Shown piece by piece: positions 1 to 7,693 of a stretch of DNA of 42,549 nt. How positions within the stretch are numbered: position 1 is the stretch's first letter; each line of letters starts with the position of its first letter. Below the pieces are notes generated by a model. It did not search any database and was not told the origin of the DNA. It worked only from the letters and a program-made list of their open reading frames with translations. The position numbers and the translations under genes were made by a program. Source of the DNA: Phocaeicola_A sp963652075 (GTDB lineage: Bacteria; Bacteroidota; Bacteroidia; Bacteroidales; Bacteroidaceae); contig CAVJRQ010000049.1 in NCBI GenBank assembly GCA_963652075.1, positions 1 through 42,549 on the forward strand, read 5' to 3'.

Positions 1-79
1 TGGTTAACGGTTGGTCAATGGTCGGTTATCTGAATAATCACCACCCGGTTTTCGGACTGACCCGTTTTTTGGGGAATAC

Positions 80-112
80 AAAAAAGGGACGCACCGTCAC
101 CGGCACATCCCC
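80..112 (-). terminator. Intrinsic terminator of the RND efflux operon
   Basis: Read on the minus strand, positions 111-101 pair with 96-86 to give an 11-bp stem. Three of the pairs are G-U wobbles that exist only in the minus-strand RNA. The loop is GUGA, a GNRA-type tetraloop, and six U follow (85-80). It lies about 40 bases past the stop codon of the outer-membrane channel gene, so it ends the three-gene efflux operon. In the rest of positions 1-149 I see no gene. Confidence 0.85.
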
Positions 113-149
113 TTTCCACATTAAATTATAGACTAATACTTACACATTC

Positions 150-1514
150 TTACTGTTGTCCGCCACCCAGCGCTTGGTAGATGGTCACTACGCTCTGCAT
201 CTCGGCAAAGCGGTTCGACACCTGCGTCAGCTGTGCGTTGAGGAGGGTCTGACGGGCGGTCAACACCTCCAGGTAAGTGGTGTTGCCGTGTTCCATCAAC
301 AGGGCGGTGCTCTCTACGGCACGCTCCAACGACTCCACCTGTTTCCCGTATTCCTCGGATTTCTCCTTGGCTGTCTGATAGCTTGTCAAGGCGGTGTTCA
401 CCTCCACACCGGCGTTCAGCACGGTCTGTTGGAAGTTGAGGCGAGCCTCTTCCTGTTTGGCTTTGGCAATCTTGTACTGCGCAATGTTCTGTCCTTTGTT
501 GAACAGCGGTTGGGTGAGTGAACCCACAGCCGAAGCCAACAGCTTGCCGGGGTTGACGATGCCCATGCCGGAGTTGTTGCTCCAGCCGGCACTACCGCTC
601 AGCACGATGGAGGGGTAGAACGATGAGCGGGCTTGGTTCACACCGTAGAAGGCACTCTCCAGTCCACGTTCGGCATTGCGCACGTCGGGACGGTTGGAGA
701 GCAGCTGCAAGGGAACGCCCACGCTGAAGCTCTCTGGCAACACTTGGTTCTCCAGCTTGCCGCGCCCGATGGTGTGGGGCACTTCTGCCAGCACGTTGCA
801 GAGCGCGTTCTCGGTCTGCTTCAGCTGGTCGTGGAGGTCGAGCACGGTGGTGCGGATGCTGTAGTAGGTAGCCTCCGTCTGTGCCACGGCCGCCTCGGTC
901 GCCATGCCGGCATCCATCAACGCCCGTGTGCTCTCCACGCTCTCTTTCCACACCTGTTCGGTGCTCTCGGCGATGCGGATTTGCTCGTCGAGCATCAGCA
1001 GTGTGTAGTAGGTGTTGGCGATGCTGGCTATCAGCTGCGTCTTCACGGCCTGCTCGTAGTCCTTGCTCTGAGCCAACAAGGCTTGGGCCTGACGTTTGCC
1101 GTTACGGATGCGGCCGAAGATGTCCAGTTCCCAACTTGCCGTGACGGGCAGCGTGTAGGTCTGTGTGACCTTAGCCTTGTCGTAACTGCTTACCGTCCCT
1201 TGCGGAGTGAGTGCCAGCGAGGGCAGGTAGGCCAGTTTGGACGAGAGCAACGTCGCTTCGCTCTCCTTCACGCGCTGTTGTGCCGTGAGCAGGTTGGTAT
1301 TGTTCTGCAGTCCCTTTTCGATGAGGCTTTGCAGTTGAGGGTCGGTGAACACCTCGCGCCAGCTGAGGTTGCCCAGACTGTTCACGCTGTCCGTGGCGTT
1401 CACCTCTTCGCCGAAGAGCCCGTCGGGCACCTCCGTTGCCGGCTTGTATTTGGTGTAGATGCCGCAGCCGCTCAACATGGCGGCTGCTGACAAAAGGCAT
1501 ATTATCTTTTTCAT
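150..1514 (-). CDS. Outer-membrane efflux channel lipoprotein (TolC/NodT family)
   Basis: This is the outer-membrane channel of a tripartite drug or metabolite efflux system. The 454-residue protein starts with a lipoprotein signal peptide (lipobox LSGC, Cys17), as in OprM-like channels. The body has the two internally repeated long-helix/beta-strand halves of the family, with heptad-like helices around residues 60-200 and 270-450 and typical text such as LLSNRPDVRNAE and SFYPSIVLSG. It is the last gene of the operon, five bases after the pump gene and just before a terminator. The family assignment is firm; the substrates cannot be read from sequence. Confidence 0.95.
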   Translation of the reverse strand: MKKIICLLSAAAMLSGCGIYTKYKPATEVPDGLFGEEVNATDSVNSLGNLSWREVFTDPQLQSLIEKGLQNNTNLLTAQQRVKESEATLLSSKLAYLPSLALTPQGTVSSYDKAKVTQTYTLPVTASWELDIFGRIRNGKRQAQALLAQSKDYEQAVKTQLIASIANTYYTLLMLDEQIRIAESTEQVWKESVESTRALMDAGMATEAAVAQTEATYYSIRTTVLDLHDQLKQTENALCNVLAEVPHTIGRGKLENQVLPESFSVGVPLQLLSNRPDVRNAERGLESAFYGVNQARSSFYPSIVLSGSAGWSNNSGMGIVNPGKLLASAVGSLTQPLFNKGQNIAQYKIAKAKQEEARLNFQQTVLNAGVEVNTALTSYQTAKEKSEEYGKQVESLERAVESTALLMEHGNTTYLEVLTARQTLLNAQLTQVSNRFAEMQSVVTIYQALGGGQQ

Positions 1515-1519
1515 CTTAC

Positions 1520-4500
1520 TTACTCTTTATTGTCCTTAAATGCACTCTTCTCTTCGTTGCTTCTCTCGCGCTCGGCAATCACCTGTGCGTCGGCCTCCTC
1601 TTTCAGAGCCGGACGGATGCGCTCCTGCAGGAACTCAAAGGCGATGTAGAACACTGGTACCACGAAGATGAGGGCCAACGTTCCGACCAACAAACCTCCG
1701 ACAACGCCGGTTCCCAACGCGCCGTTACCGTTCGCTCCGGCACCCGTTGAGAACATCAACGGCAACATACCGAAGATCATGGTCAACACGGTCATCAAGA
1801 TAGGACGGAAACGAACCTGGGCAGCCGTGTAGGCCGACTCGATGATGCCCATTCCCTTGCGGCGGCGCTCGATGGCGAACTCCGTAATCAGGATGGCCGT
1901 CTTCGCCAACAGACCAATCAACATGATGACTCCGGTCTGCAGGTAGATGTTGTTCTCCAACCCGAAGAAGCGGGCGAACAGGAAGCTGCCCATCAATCCG
2001 AACGGAACGGAGAAGATGACGGCGAACGGCACTAAGAAGCTCTCGTAGAGGCAGGCCAGAATCAGGTAAATCAACAGCGTGCAGACCGCGTAGATGAATA
2101 CGGTGGACGAACCGCTGCTCTCCGACTCCTCGCGTGAGATGCCGCTGTAGTCATAACCGTATCCGTTGGGCAGGGTCTGCGAAGCCACTTCGTCGATGGC
2201 TTTCATCGCCTCACCGGAAGAGTATCCGTCGGCCACGCTCACGTTGGCGCTGATGGAGCTGAACAGGTTGAAGCGGGTCGAGGTCTCGGCTCCCAATGTC
2301 TTCTTCAGCGTGACGAACTGACTCAGCGGAGCCATCTCGCTGCCGTTGCGCAGATAGAGGTTGTTGAGCGACTGCTCATCGAGACGATATTTCGGCGAAG
2401 CCTGCATCATCACACGGTAAACCTTACCGAACTGGTTGAAGTTGGAGGCGTACGAACCGCCGCAGTAGCTTCCCAGCACGGCGAGCACGTCGGACGGGGA
2501 AACACCGGCACGCTTGCATTTGGCGGCATCCACTTCCACGGAATACTGGGGGAAGTTCATGGCGTAAGAGGTGTAGGCCATGGCAACCTCCGGACGTTGG
2601 TTCAGCGCCATGAGGAATTTCATGGTGTTGTTGTAGAACGTCGCCTTGTCGCCGCCCGCCTTGTCCTGCAAGTGGAGCTCGATGGAGTTACCCATACCGT
2701 AGCCCGGAATCATACCCGGCTGGAAGGTAAAGATTTGCGCCTCCTTGATTTGTGCGAATTGCGCGTTGAGCCGTTTGATGACGGCATCCGAACTGTGTTC
2801 CTTGCCGCTGCGCTCGTTCCAGTCCTTGAGGCGGACGATGAGTGTACCGTAGGAAACGCCCTGTCCGGAAATCAGTCCGTAACCGGCAACGCTGGTGTAT
2901 TTGTCAACCTCGGGGGTGTTCTTCAGAATCGTGTCCACGCGCTCCAGTACCTTGTTGGTCTGTTGCAGTCCGCTTCCCGGTGACGTGCTGACGTTAATCA
3001 TGCAGACACCCTGGTCTTCCTGCGGCACCAAACTGGTTCGGGTTGTGCTCATCAGGTAAACCAACAACACAACGGCTGCCACGAGCGAAGTCCACACCAT
3101 CCAACGGTGGTGGATGAAGAACATCAGTCCTTTCTTGTATTTGCCCAACATGGCGTTGTACGAGGCGTTGTAGGCAGCGCGTACGCGGCCGTTGATGCTC
3201 TTGGCGCTTTTCGTTCCGTCAGACGGACGCATCATCATGGCGCAGAGAGCCGGACAGAGGGTCAAGGCGTTGATACACGAAAGACCTACGGCGGTGGCCA
3301 TCGTAATACCGAACTGGGTGTAGAACACGCCCGAGGTACCGCCCATGAACGTTACCGGGATAAACACGGCCATGAAGACGAACGTACACGAGATAACGGC
3401 CATCGTCACGTCGCTCAGGGCATCTTTCGTGGCGAGGTATGAGGATTTGTATCCCACGTCGAACTTCGCCTGCACGGCTTCCACCACCACAATGGCATCG
3501 TCCACCACCGTACCGATGGCAAGTACCAAGGCGAACAGCGTAAGGATGTTGATGCTGAAGCCGGCCATCATCAGGCAGGCGAAAGTTCCGACTAAGGAGA
3601 CAATAATGGATATTGAAGGAATCAGCGTACTCTTGAAGTCCTGCAGGAAGAAGTAAACCACCAGGATTACCAACAGGATGGCGATAATCAAGGTCTTCAC
3701 CACCTCGTGGATAGACTCGAACAGGAAGTCGTTGGAACTCATCATCTTCACGAACTCCACGCCCTTGGGCAGGTCTTTGCTCAGCTCTTCGAGCAAGTCG
3801 TTGATTTTCTCGTTCACGCTGGTGGCATTGGCACCGGCTACCTGGAACGAGAGGAACGTACACGAAGGCTTGCCGTTCAGTGTGCTGTGGAAGCTATAGG
3901 AGAGTGTTCCCAGTTCCACGTCTGCCACGTCCTTCACGCGGAGCACGTTGCCGCTCTCGTCCGAACGGATGACCATATTCTTGAACTCATCGATGCTCGC
4001 CAGACGACCTTTGTACTTCATCGTGTACTGGAACGTGTTGTTGGAGTTTTCACCGAGTGAACCGGTCGGTGCCTCGATGTTCTGCTCACCCAGGATGGCG
4101 GTGATGTCCGACGGAACGAGTCCGTACTGTGCCATCACGTCCGGCTTCAGCCAGATACGCATACTGTAGGTGTCGCCCAGCTCCATCACGTCGCCCACAC
4201 CGTCGATACGCTTGATTTGCGGAATGACGTTGATGTCGAGATAATTGGAGAGGAAGTGCTCGTCGTAGGTGCCGTCCGTGCTGACCAACGCGCCAATCTG
4301 CAGGAAGCTGGTCTGACGTTTCTGTGTGGTGACACCGATTTTCGTTACTTCCGAAGGCAACAGACCCTGTGCCTTGCTCACACGGTTCTGCACGTTGACG
4401 GCGGCCATGTCCGGGTCGGTACCCTGTTTGAAGTAGACCTGGATGGTGGCCGAGCCTGAGTTGGTGGCTGTGGAACTCATGTAGGTCATGTTCTCCACAC

Positions 4501-4714
4501 CGTTGATGCTCTCTTCGAGAGGCATGATGACACTCTTCTGCACCGCGTCGGCATCGGCACCGGTGTAGGTGGCGCTCACCATCACGGTAGGCGGCGCGAT
4601 GTCCGGATATTGCTCCACGGGCAGGTTGAAGAGCGAGATAAGTCCCACTGCCAAGGTAAGGATGGAGATGGACATTGCCATCACGGGACGTTTGATGAAT
4701 ATATTTCCTTTCAT
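1520..4714 (-). CDS. RND efflux pump, inner-membrane permease (AcrB/HAE1 family)
   Basis: This proton-driven inner-membrane pump captures substrates from the periplasm or membrane and passes them to the adaptor and outer-membrane channel. At 1064 residues it has the normal family length. It begins with the usual FIKRPVMA segment before TM1, has two large periplasmic loops and two blocks of membrane helices, and carries the proton-relay Asp pair in GTVVDDAIVVVE near residue 405, equivalent to the Asp pair in TM4 of AcrB. The hydrophobic-amphiphilic export (HAE1) subfamily fits best. It sits between the adaptor gene (48-bp gap) and the channel gene (5-bp gap), so the three proteins are probably made together. 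Confidence 0.96.
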   Translation of the reverse strand: MKGNIFIKRPVMAMSISILTLAVGLISLFNLPVEQYPDIAPPTVMVSATYTGADADAVQKSVIMPLEESINGVENMTYMSSTATNSGSATIQVYFKQGTDPDMAAVNVQNRVSKAQGLLPSEVTKIGVTTQKRQTSFLQIGALVSTDGTYDEHFLSNYLDINVIPQIKRIDGVGDVMELGDTYSMRIWLKPDVMAQYGLVPSDITAILGEQNIEAPTGSLGENSNNTFQYTMKYKGRLASIDEFKNMVIRSDESGNVLRVKDVADVELGTLSYSFHSTLNGKPSCTFLSFQVAGANATSVNEKINDLLEELSKDLPKGVEFVKMMSSNDFLFESIHEVVKTLIIAILLVILVVYFFLQDFKSTLIPSISIIVSLVGTFACLMMAGFSINILTLFALVLAIGTVVDDAIVVVEAVQAKFDVGYKSSYLATKDALSDVTMAVISCTFVFMAVFIPVTFMGGTSGVFYTQFGITMATAVGLSCINALTLCPALCAMMMRPSDGTKSAKSINGRVRAAYNASYNAMLGKYKKGLMFFIHHRWMVWTSLVAAVVLLVYLMSTTRTSLVPQEDQGVCMINVSTSPGSGLQQTNKVLERVDTILKNTPEVDKYTSVAGYGLISGQGVSYGTLIVRLKDWNERSGKEHSSDAVIKRLNAQFAQIKEAQIFTFQPGMIPGYGMGNSIELHLQDKAGGDKATFYNNTMKFLMALNQRPEVAMAYTSYAMNFPQYSVEVDAAKCKRAGVSPSDVLAVLGSYCGGSYASNFNQFGKVYRVMMQASPKYRLDEQSLNNLYLRNGSEMAPLSQFVTLKKTLGAETSTRFNLFSSISANVSVADGYSSGEAMKAIDEVASQTLPNGYGYDYSGISREESESSGSSTVFIYAVCTLLIYLILACLYESFLVPFAVIFSVPFGLMGSFLFARFFGLENNIYLQTGVIMLIGLLAKTAILITEFAIERRRKGMGIIESAYTAAQVRFRPILMTVLTMIFGMLPLMFSTGAGANGNGALGTGVVGGLLVGTLALIFVVPVFYIAFEFLQERIRPALKEEADAQVIAERERSNEEKSAFKDNKE

Positions 4715-4762
4715 TTCTTTCTTCTGTATTTATTTGTTTGTTCAGCGGATGGCCGTCGGACG

Positions 4763-5860
4763 TTATTTCACTTGAGTGCCCTCACGGACCAGTCCGGCTC
4801 CGTCGGCTATGATTTCCTCACCGGCAGCCAGTCCGTCGGTGACGATGTAGTTCTGTCCGTCGTTCTCGGAAGCCACGGTAATCAGTGAAGAAACGGCCTT
4901 GCCGTCCACTACCTTGTAGGCCAGAATCTTGTCCTGCATGCTGACGGTAGCCGCCTGTGGAATGACGATGCAGTTCTTGTAAACCGAAGGAATGATGATG
5001 TTGCCCGAAGCGCCGCTGCAGAGCAGACGGTCGGGGTTGGCGAACACGGCGCGTGCCGTCACCGTACCGGTCTGGCGGTCGATTACGCCGCTGATGCTTT
5101 CAATCTTTCCTTTCAGCGGATAGATGGAGTTGTCGCTCAGCTGTAGCTCCACCTCTGTCATGTTCTCCAGCATCTTGTCCAATGATCCGTACTGACGGGT
5201 CAGCTCCAGACGTTGGTTTTCGTTCATCGAGAAGTAGACATACATCTCCGAGTTGTCCGATACCGTAGTCAGCGGTTTGGCGATGCTTGCGCTCACCAGT
5301 GCGCCCACCCGGAAGGGGATTGTGCCGGCCACGCCGTTGGCGGGGCTCTTCACCTCGGTGTAGGAGAGGTTGTTGCGTGCGTTCACTTCCTGTGCCTCCG
5401 CCTGCGCCAGCTGAGCCTTGGCGCTCAGATAGCTGTTCTCCGCCGTCTTCAGGTCAAAAGCCGAAACCACCTTTTTGTTGTACAGCTCCTTGCGGCTCTC
5501 GTAGTTCAGCTTCGCCGTGCTCAGGGCAGCCTTTGCGGCTTCCACGTTGGCGGTGGCCGTGTTCAAGGCTGCGCGGTAGGGAACTTGGTCGATGACGAAC
5601 AGCGACTGTCCTTTCTTCACCGTTTCACCTTCGGTGATGCATACCTTGGTGATGGTTCCCGACACTTGCGGATAGATGTTGATGTCCTGTCGGCCCTGGA
5701 TGGAGGCGGAGTAGCTTGTGTTGACCGTTTGGTCACTGGTTTCCACCTTCATGGTTTTGTACGTGGCGGCACCTTGTGCCTGGGGTGCGTTCTTGCACCC
5801 CGTGATGAGGCTGCAGCTTGCCAAAAACATAAGTGCTGCAATGTTGAGGTTCTTTTTCAT
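4763..5860 (-). CDS. RND efflux periplasmic adaptor lipoprotein (AcrA/MFP family)
   Basis: This membrane-fusion adaptor bridges the RND pump and the outer-membrane channel. I chose the start at 5860 (MKKNLN) because it gives a standard lipoprotein signal with lipobox ITGC and Cys22; an in-frame ATG at 5872 would add four residues. The order is a barrel-sandwich (biotinyl-lipoyl-like) half near IYPQVSGTITKVCI, a helical hairpin of about 70 residues (AALNTATANVEAAKAAL onward), the second lipoyl half (VKSPANGVAG), then beta-barrel and membrane-proximal domains. It is the first gene of the efflux operon and divergent from an AraC-type regulator 197 bp away, which probably controls it. Confidence 0.95.
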   Translation of the reverse strand: MKKNLNIAALMFLASCSLITGCKNAPQAQGAATYKTMKVETSDQTVNTSYSASIQGRQDINIYPQVSGTITKVCITEGETVKKGQSLFVIDQVPYRAALNTATANVEAAKAALSTAKLNYESRKELYNKKVVSAFDLKTAENSYLSAKAQLAQAEAQEVNARNNLSYTEVKSPANGVAGTIPFRVGALVSASIAKPLTTVSDNSEMYVYFSMNENQRLELTRQYGSLDKMLENMTEVELQLSDNSIYPLKGKIESISGVIDRQTGTVTARAVFANPDRLLCSGASGNIIIPSVYKNCIVIPQAATVSMQDKILAYKVVDGKAVSSLITVASENDGQNYIVTDGLAAGEEIIADGAGLVREGTQVK

Positions 5861-5933
5861 TGATATAACCATTTTGTTTTATTGTTGTCTCCCTATTGAA
5901 GTCGTTAAATACCTTTTTCAGGTTTTCGAGTTG

Positions 5934-5941
5934 CAAAGATA
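5934..5941 (-). promoter_or_regulatory. Candidate -7 box for the efflux operon
   Basis: On the minus strand this reads TATCTTTG, matching the Bacteroidetes -7 consensus TAnnTTTG. It lies about 74 bases upstream of the adaptor start. I do not see a good TTTG element 19-21 bp upstream, so the promoter may depend on an activator, which would fit the divergent AraC-type gene. Confidence 0.55.
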
Positions 5942-5983
5942 ATGTGTTTTGCAACATAGTTTCATGGGGATTTGTATATTGTG

Positions 5984-6002
5984 GTGTTCAAAATAGGAAC
6001 AC
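5984..6002. promoter_or_regulatory. Inverted repeat, candidate operator in the efflux/regulator intergenic region
   Basis: GTGTTC (5984-5989) and GAACAC (5997-6002) form a perfect 6-bp inverted repeat with a 7-bp spacer. It lies between the two divergent promoters, five bases upstream of the TTG element of the araC-type promoter. Position and symmetry suggest an operator for the adjacent regulator or another dimeric protein. AraC proteins more often bind direct repeats, so the binder is uncertain. Confidence 0.45.
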
Positions 6003-6007
6003 ATCGC

Positions 6008-6037
6008 TTGCTTTTAATAATAATTGTCTTACTTTTG
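6008..6037 (+). promoter_or_regulatory. Bacteroidetes-type promoter of the AraC-family regulator
   Basis: TTG (6008-6010), a 19-bp spacer and TACTTTTG (6030-6037) match the Bacteroidetes promoter consensus. The predicted start of transcription is only about 15 bases before the ATG at 6058. This is one reason to prefer that ATG over the upstream in-frame one at 5896, which lies ahead of the promoter. Confidence 0.7.
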
Positions 6038-6057
6038 TGGATTATTTAAGAAGTGTT

Positions 6058-6891
6058 ATGGAAATATTTAGACTGCCTAAGCATGAGGACTTCTACTACG
6101 GGAATGTGAACATTCTGCGTCCGGACAATAACCTGTTGAAGTTTTACGACTTTCTTCTTCTCTATTGCAACAAGGGAAGCGGAAGTTTGATGATTGACTT
6201 GAAAGAGTATGAGGCGCACGAAGGGATGCTGGTGGTTATCTTACCGGGCAGCATTGTTTCCGGTGTGAACGTCAGCCAAGAGCTGGACCTGTCGCTGATT
6301 ATCTGTTCACAGACCTTGTTTCAAGAGGCCTCGTTCCGTCTCGACGTTCCTTTCTTCGATTATCTGAAGAACAATCCCGTGTTCACGTATGACGCTTACC
6401 GAAAGGAGATTGTGCAGGACTTCATGGTGTCCATCGGCTTGCTCTACGGGAACAAGGCGCACAAGTTCCGGTTGCCCATCTTCAAGAATCTGCTGCAGTG
6501 TTTCCTCATGGATGTCTACGACAAGGCCATGAGCGACGCGGACAGTGCCGAACAACCTAAGCAAACTCGTCAGGAGATGATTTTCAAGCGTTTCCTCGAC
6601 TTGGTGCACGTCAACTACATCGAGCAGCGCGAGGTGTCGTTTTACGCGAACAAGCTCTGCATCACGCCGCGCTACCTTTCGTCCGTTGTCAACAAGGTGA
6701 GCGGTCACACGCCCAAGGAGTTTATCGACCGGTTCGTCATCTTGGAGATAAAGGCCCTGTTGGAGTCCACCGACCTCAGCATGCAGCAAATCGCTTCGCA
6801 GCTGCACTTCCCCGACCAGTCTTTCTTTGGTCGCTTTTTCAAGAAGCACGCCGGTGTCATGCCAAGCCGCTATCGCGCCGAACATCGGTAG
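6058..6891 (+). CDS. AraC-family transcriptional regulator, likely regulator of the efflux operon
   Basis: A 277-residue DNA-binding regulator. The N-terminal half (about 1-160) is a cupin-like sensing domain with no clear ligand signature. The C-terminal 100 residues hold the two helix-turn-helix motifs of the AraC/XylS family (YANKLCITPRYLSSVVNKVS, then MQQIASQLHFPDQSFFGRFF followed by a PSRYR ending). I chose ATG 6058 because the residues encoded upstream do not look like protein and a promoter lies at 6008-6037. It is transcribed away from the RND operon and probably controls it; that link is inferred from position alone. It converges on the HAD gene with a 57-bp gap in which I see no terminator. 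Confidence 0.9.
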   Translation: MEIFRLPKHEDFYYGNVNILRPDNNLLKFYDFLLLYCNKGSGSLMIDLKEYEAHEGMLVVILPGSIVSGVNVSQELDLSLIICSQTLFQEASFRLDVPFFDYLKNNPVFTYDAYRKEIVQDFMVSIGLLYGNKAHKFRLPIFKNLLQCFLMDVYDKAMSDADSAEQPKQTRQEMIFKRFLDLVHVNYIEQREVSFYANKLCITPRYLSSVVNKVSGHTPKEFIDRFVILEIKALLESTDLSMQQIASQLHFPDQSFFGRFFKKHAGVMPSRYRAEHR

Positions 6892-6948
6892 GGCACGTTT
6901 CCGTTCCGTCCCAGTGAACCCGGTCTTGGACTCCACACCTTCCGTTCC

Positions 6949-7689
6949 CTATCCCCGGCAGTTGTCCGTGGCGGCTTTGATTTGTTCCCAGTTGTCGCGC
7001 AGGGCTTGCATGGATGGGAACAAGAGGTTTGCGCCTTCGTCCAGTAGTACCTCGTCGCGGAGCGGACCGGTGTTGACGGCTATGGTGAAGATGCCGGCAC
7101 CTACGCCTGCCCTCACGCCTAACGGGGCGTTCTCCACCACGATGGCCTCGTTGGGTTTCAGTCCGCCTTTCCGTAATGCCATCAGATAGGGCTCCGGGTT
7201 CGGTTTGCCGTACTTCACGTCGAAGGCCGTCACCATGAGCGAGGGTTGGAAGATGCCGGGGTAGCTGTTGTTCAGCCGGTCAATCAGTGTGGACTGCCCC
7301 GACCCCGTCACCAACATGCAGAAGAGCCCTTCCGCCTTCATCGCTTCCATCAGCTCGCGTGCGCCGGCCATCGGCTGCGCCTCCGGGTAGCGGTTGAAAG
7401 CCTCGGTCTTCGCTTGGTAGATAGCTTCTATTTCCTCCTCCGTGGCATCTCTGCCTAACTCGCGCTGATAGACCACGTTGATGGTGGAGGAACCGGTGCG
7501 CCCCTCGTGCAGGTAAGCCTCTTCGCACGAGAGGTTGTGGCCGAACGCAGCCAGGGTGTCGTGCCAGGCTTGCGCATGGGAAGGCATGGAGTTGAACAAC
7601 ACGCCGTCCATGTCGAACAGTACGGCTCGCAACCGCAGGGCATCGTAGCCGTGCCGCTGCAGGTATTTCTTTATCGCTTCTTCAAACAT
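6949..7689 (-). CDS. HAD-family sugar-phosphate hydrolase / beta-phosphoglucomutase-like
   Basis: A 246-residue cytoplasmic haloacid-dehalogenase-fold enzyme. Motif I is LFDMDGVLFNS, with nucleophile Asp and acid/base Asp. A helical cap follows, then motif II VTGSGQS, motif III around KYGKPNPEPY, and VVENAPLGVRAG in the motif IV position. The small alpha-helical cap and the KPxPxxY text place it with beta-phosphoglucomutase-like and phosphatase proteins; the substrate is unknown. The start at 7689 avoids the long overlap that an upstream ATG (7794) would cause with the patatin gene. The patatin stop codon is only four bases away, so the two are probably cotranscribed. Confidence 0.88.
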   Translation of the reverse strand: MFEEAIKKYLQRHGYDALRLRAVLFDMDGVLFNSMPSHAQAWHDTLAAFGHNLSCEEAYLHEGRTGSSTINVVYQRELGRDATEEEIEAIYQAKTEAFNRYPEAQPMAGARELMEAMKAEGLFCMLVTGSGQSTLIDRLNNSYPGIFQPSLMVTAFDVKYGKPNPEPYLMALRKGGLKPNEAIVVENAPLGVRAGVGAGIFTIAVNTGPLRDEVLLDEGANLLFPSMQALRDNWEQIKAATDNCRG

Positions 7690-7693
7690 AATC

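Noticed and set aside
633..1490. Long plus-strand open frame opposite the outer-membrane channel gene
   Set aside because: It is a shadow of the real gene, with low-complexity His/Val/Leu-rich text and no family resemblance. Similar shadows lie opposite the patatin, lysS, ilvD and pgi genes.
5896..6057. N-terminal extension of the AraC-type regulator
   Set aside because: The added 54 residues resemble no domain and the consensus promoter lies inside this stretch, so ATG 6058 is the start.
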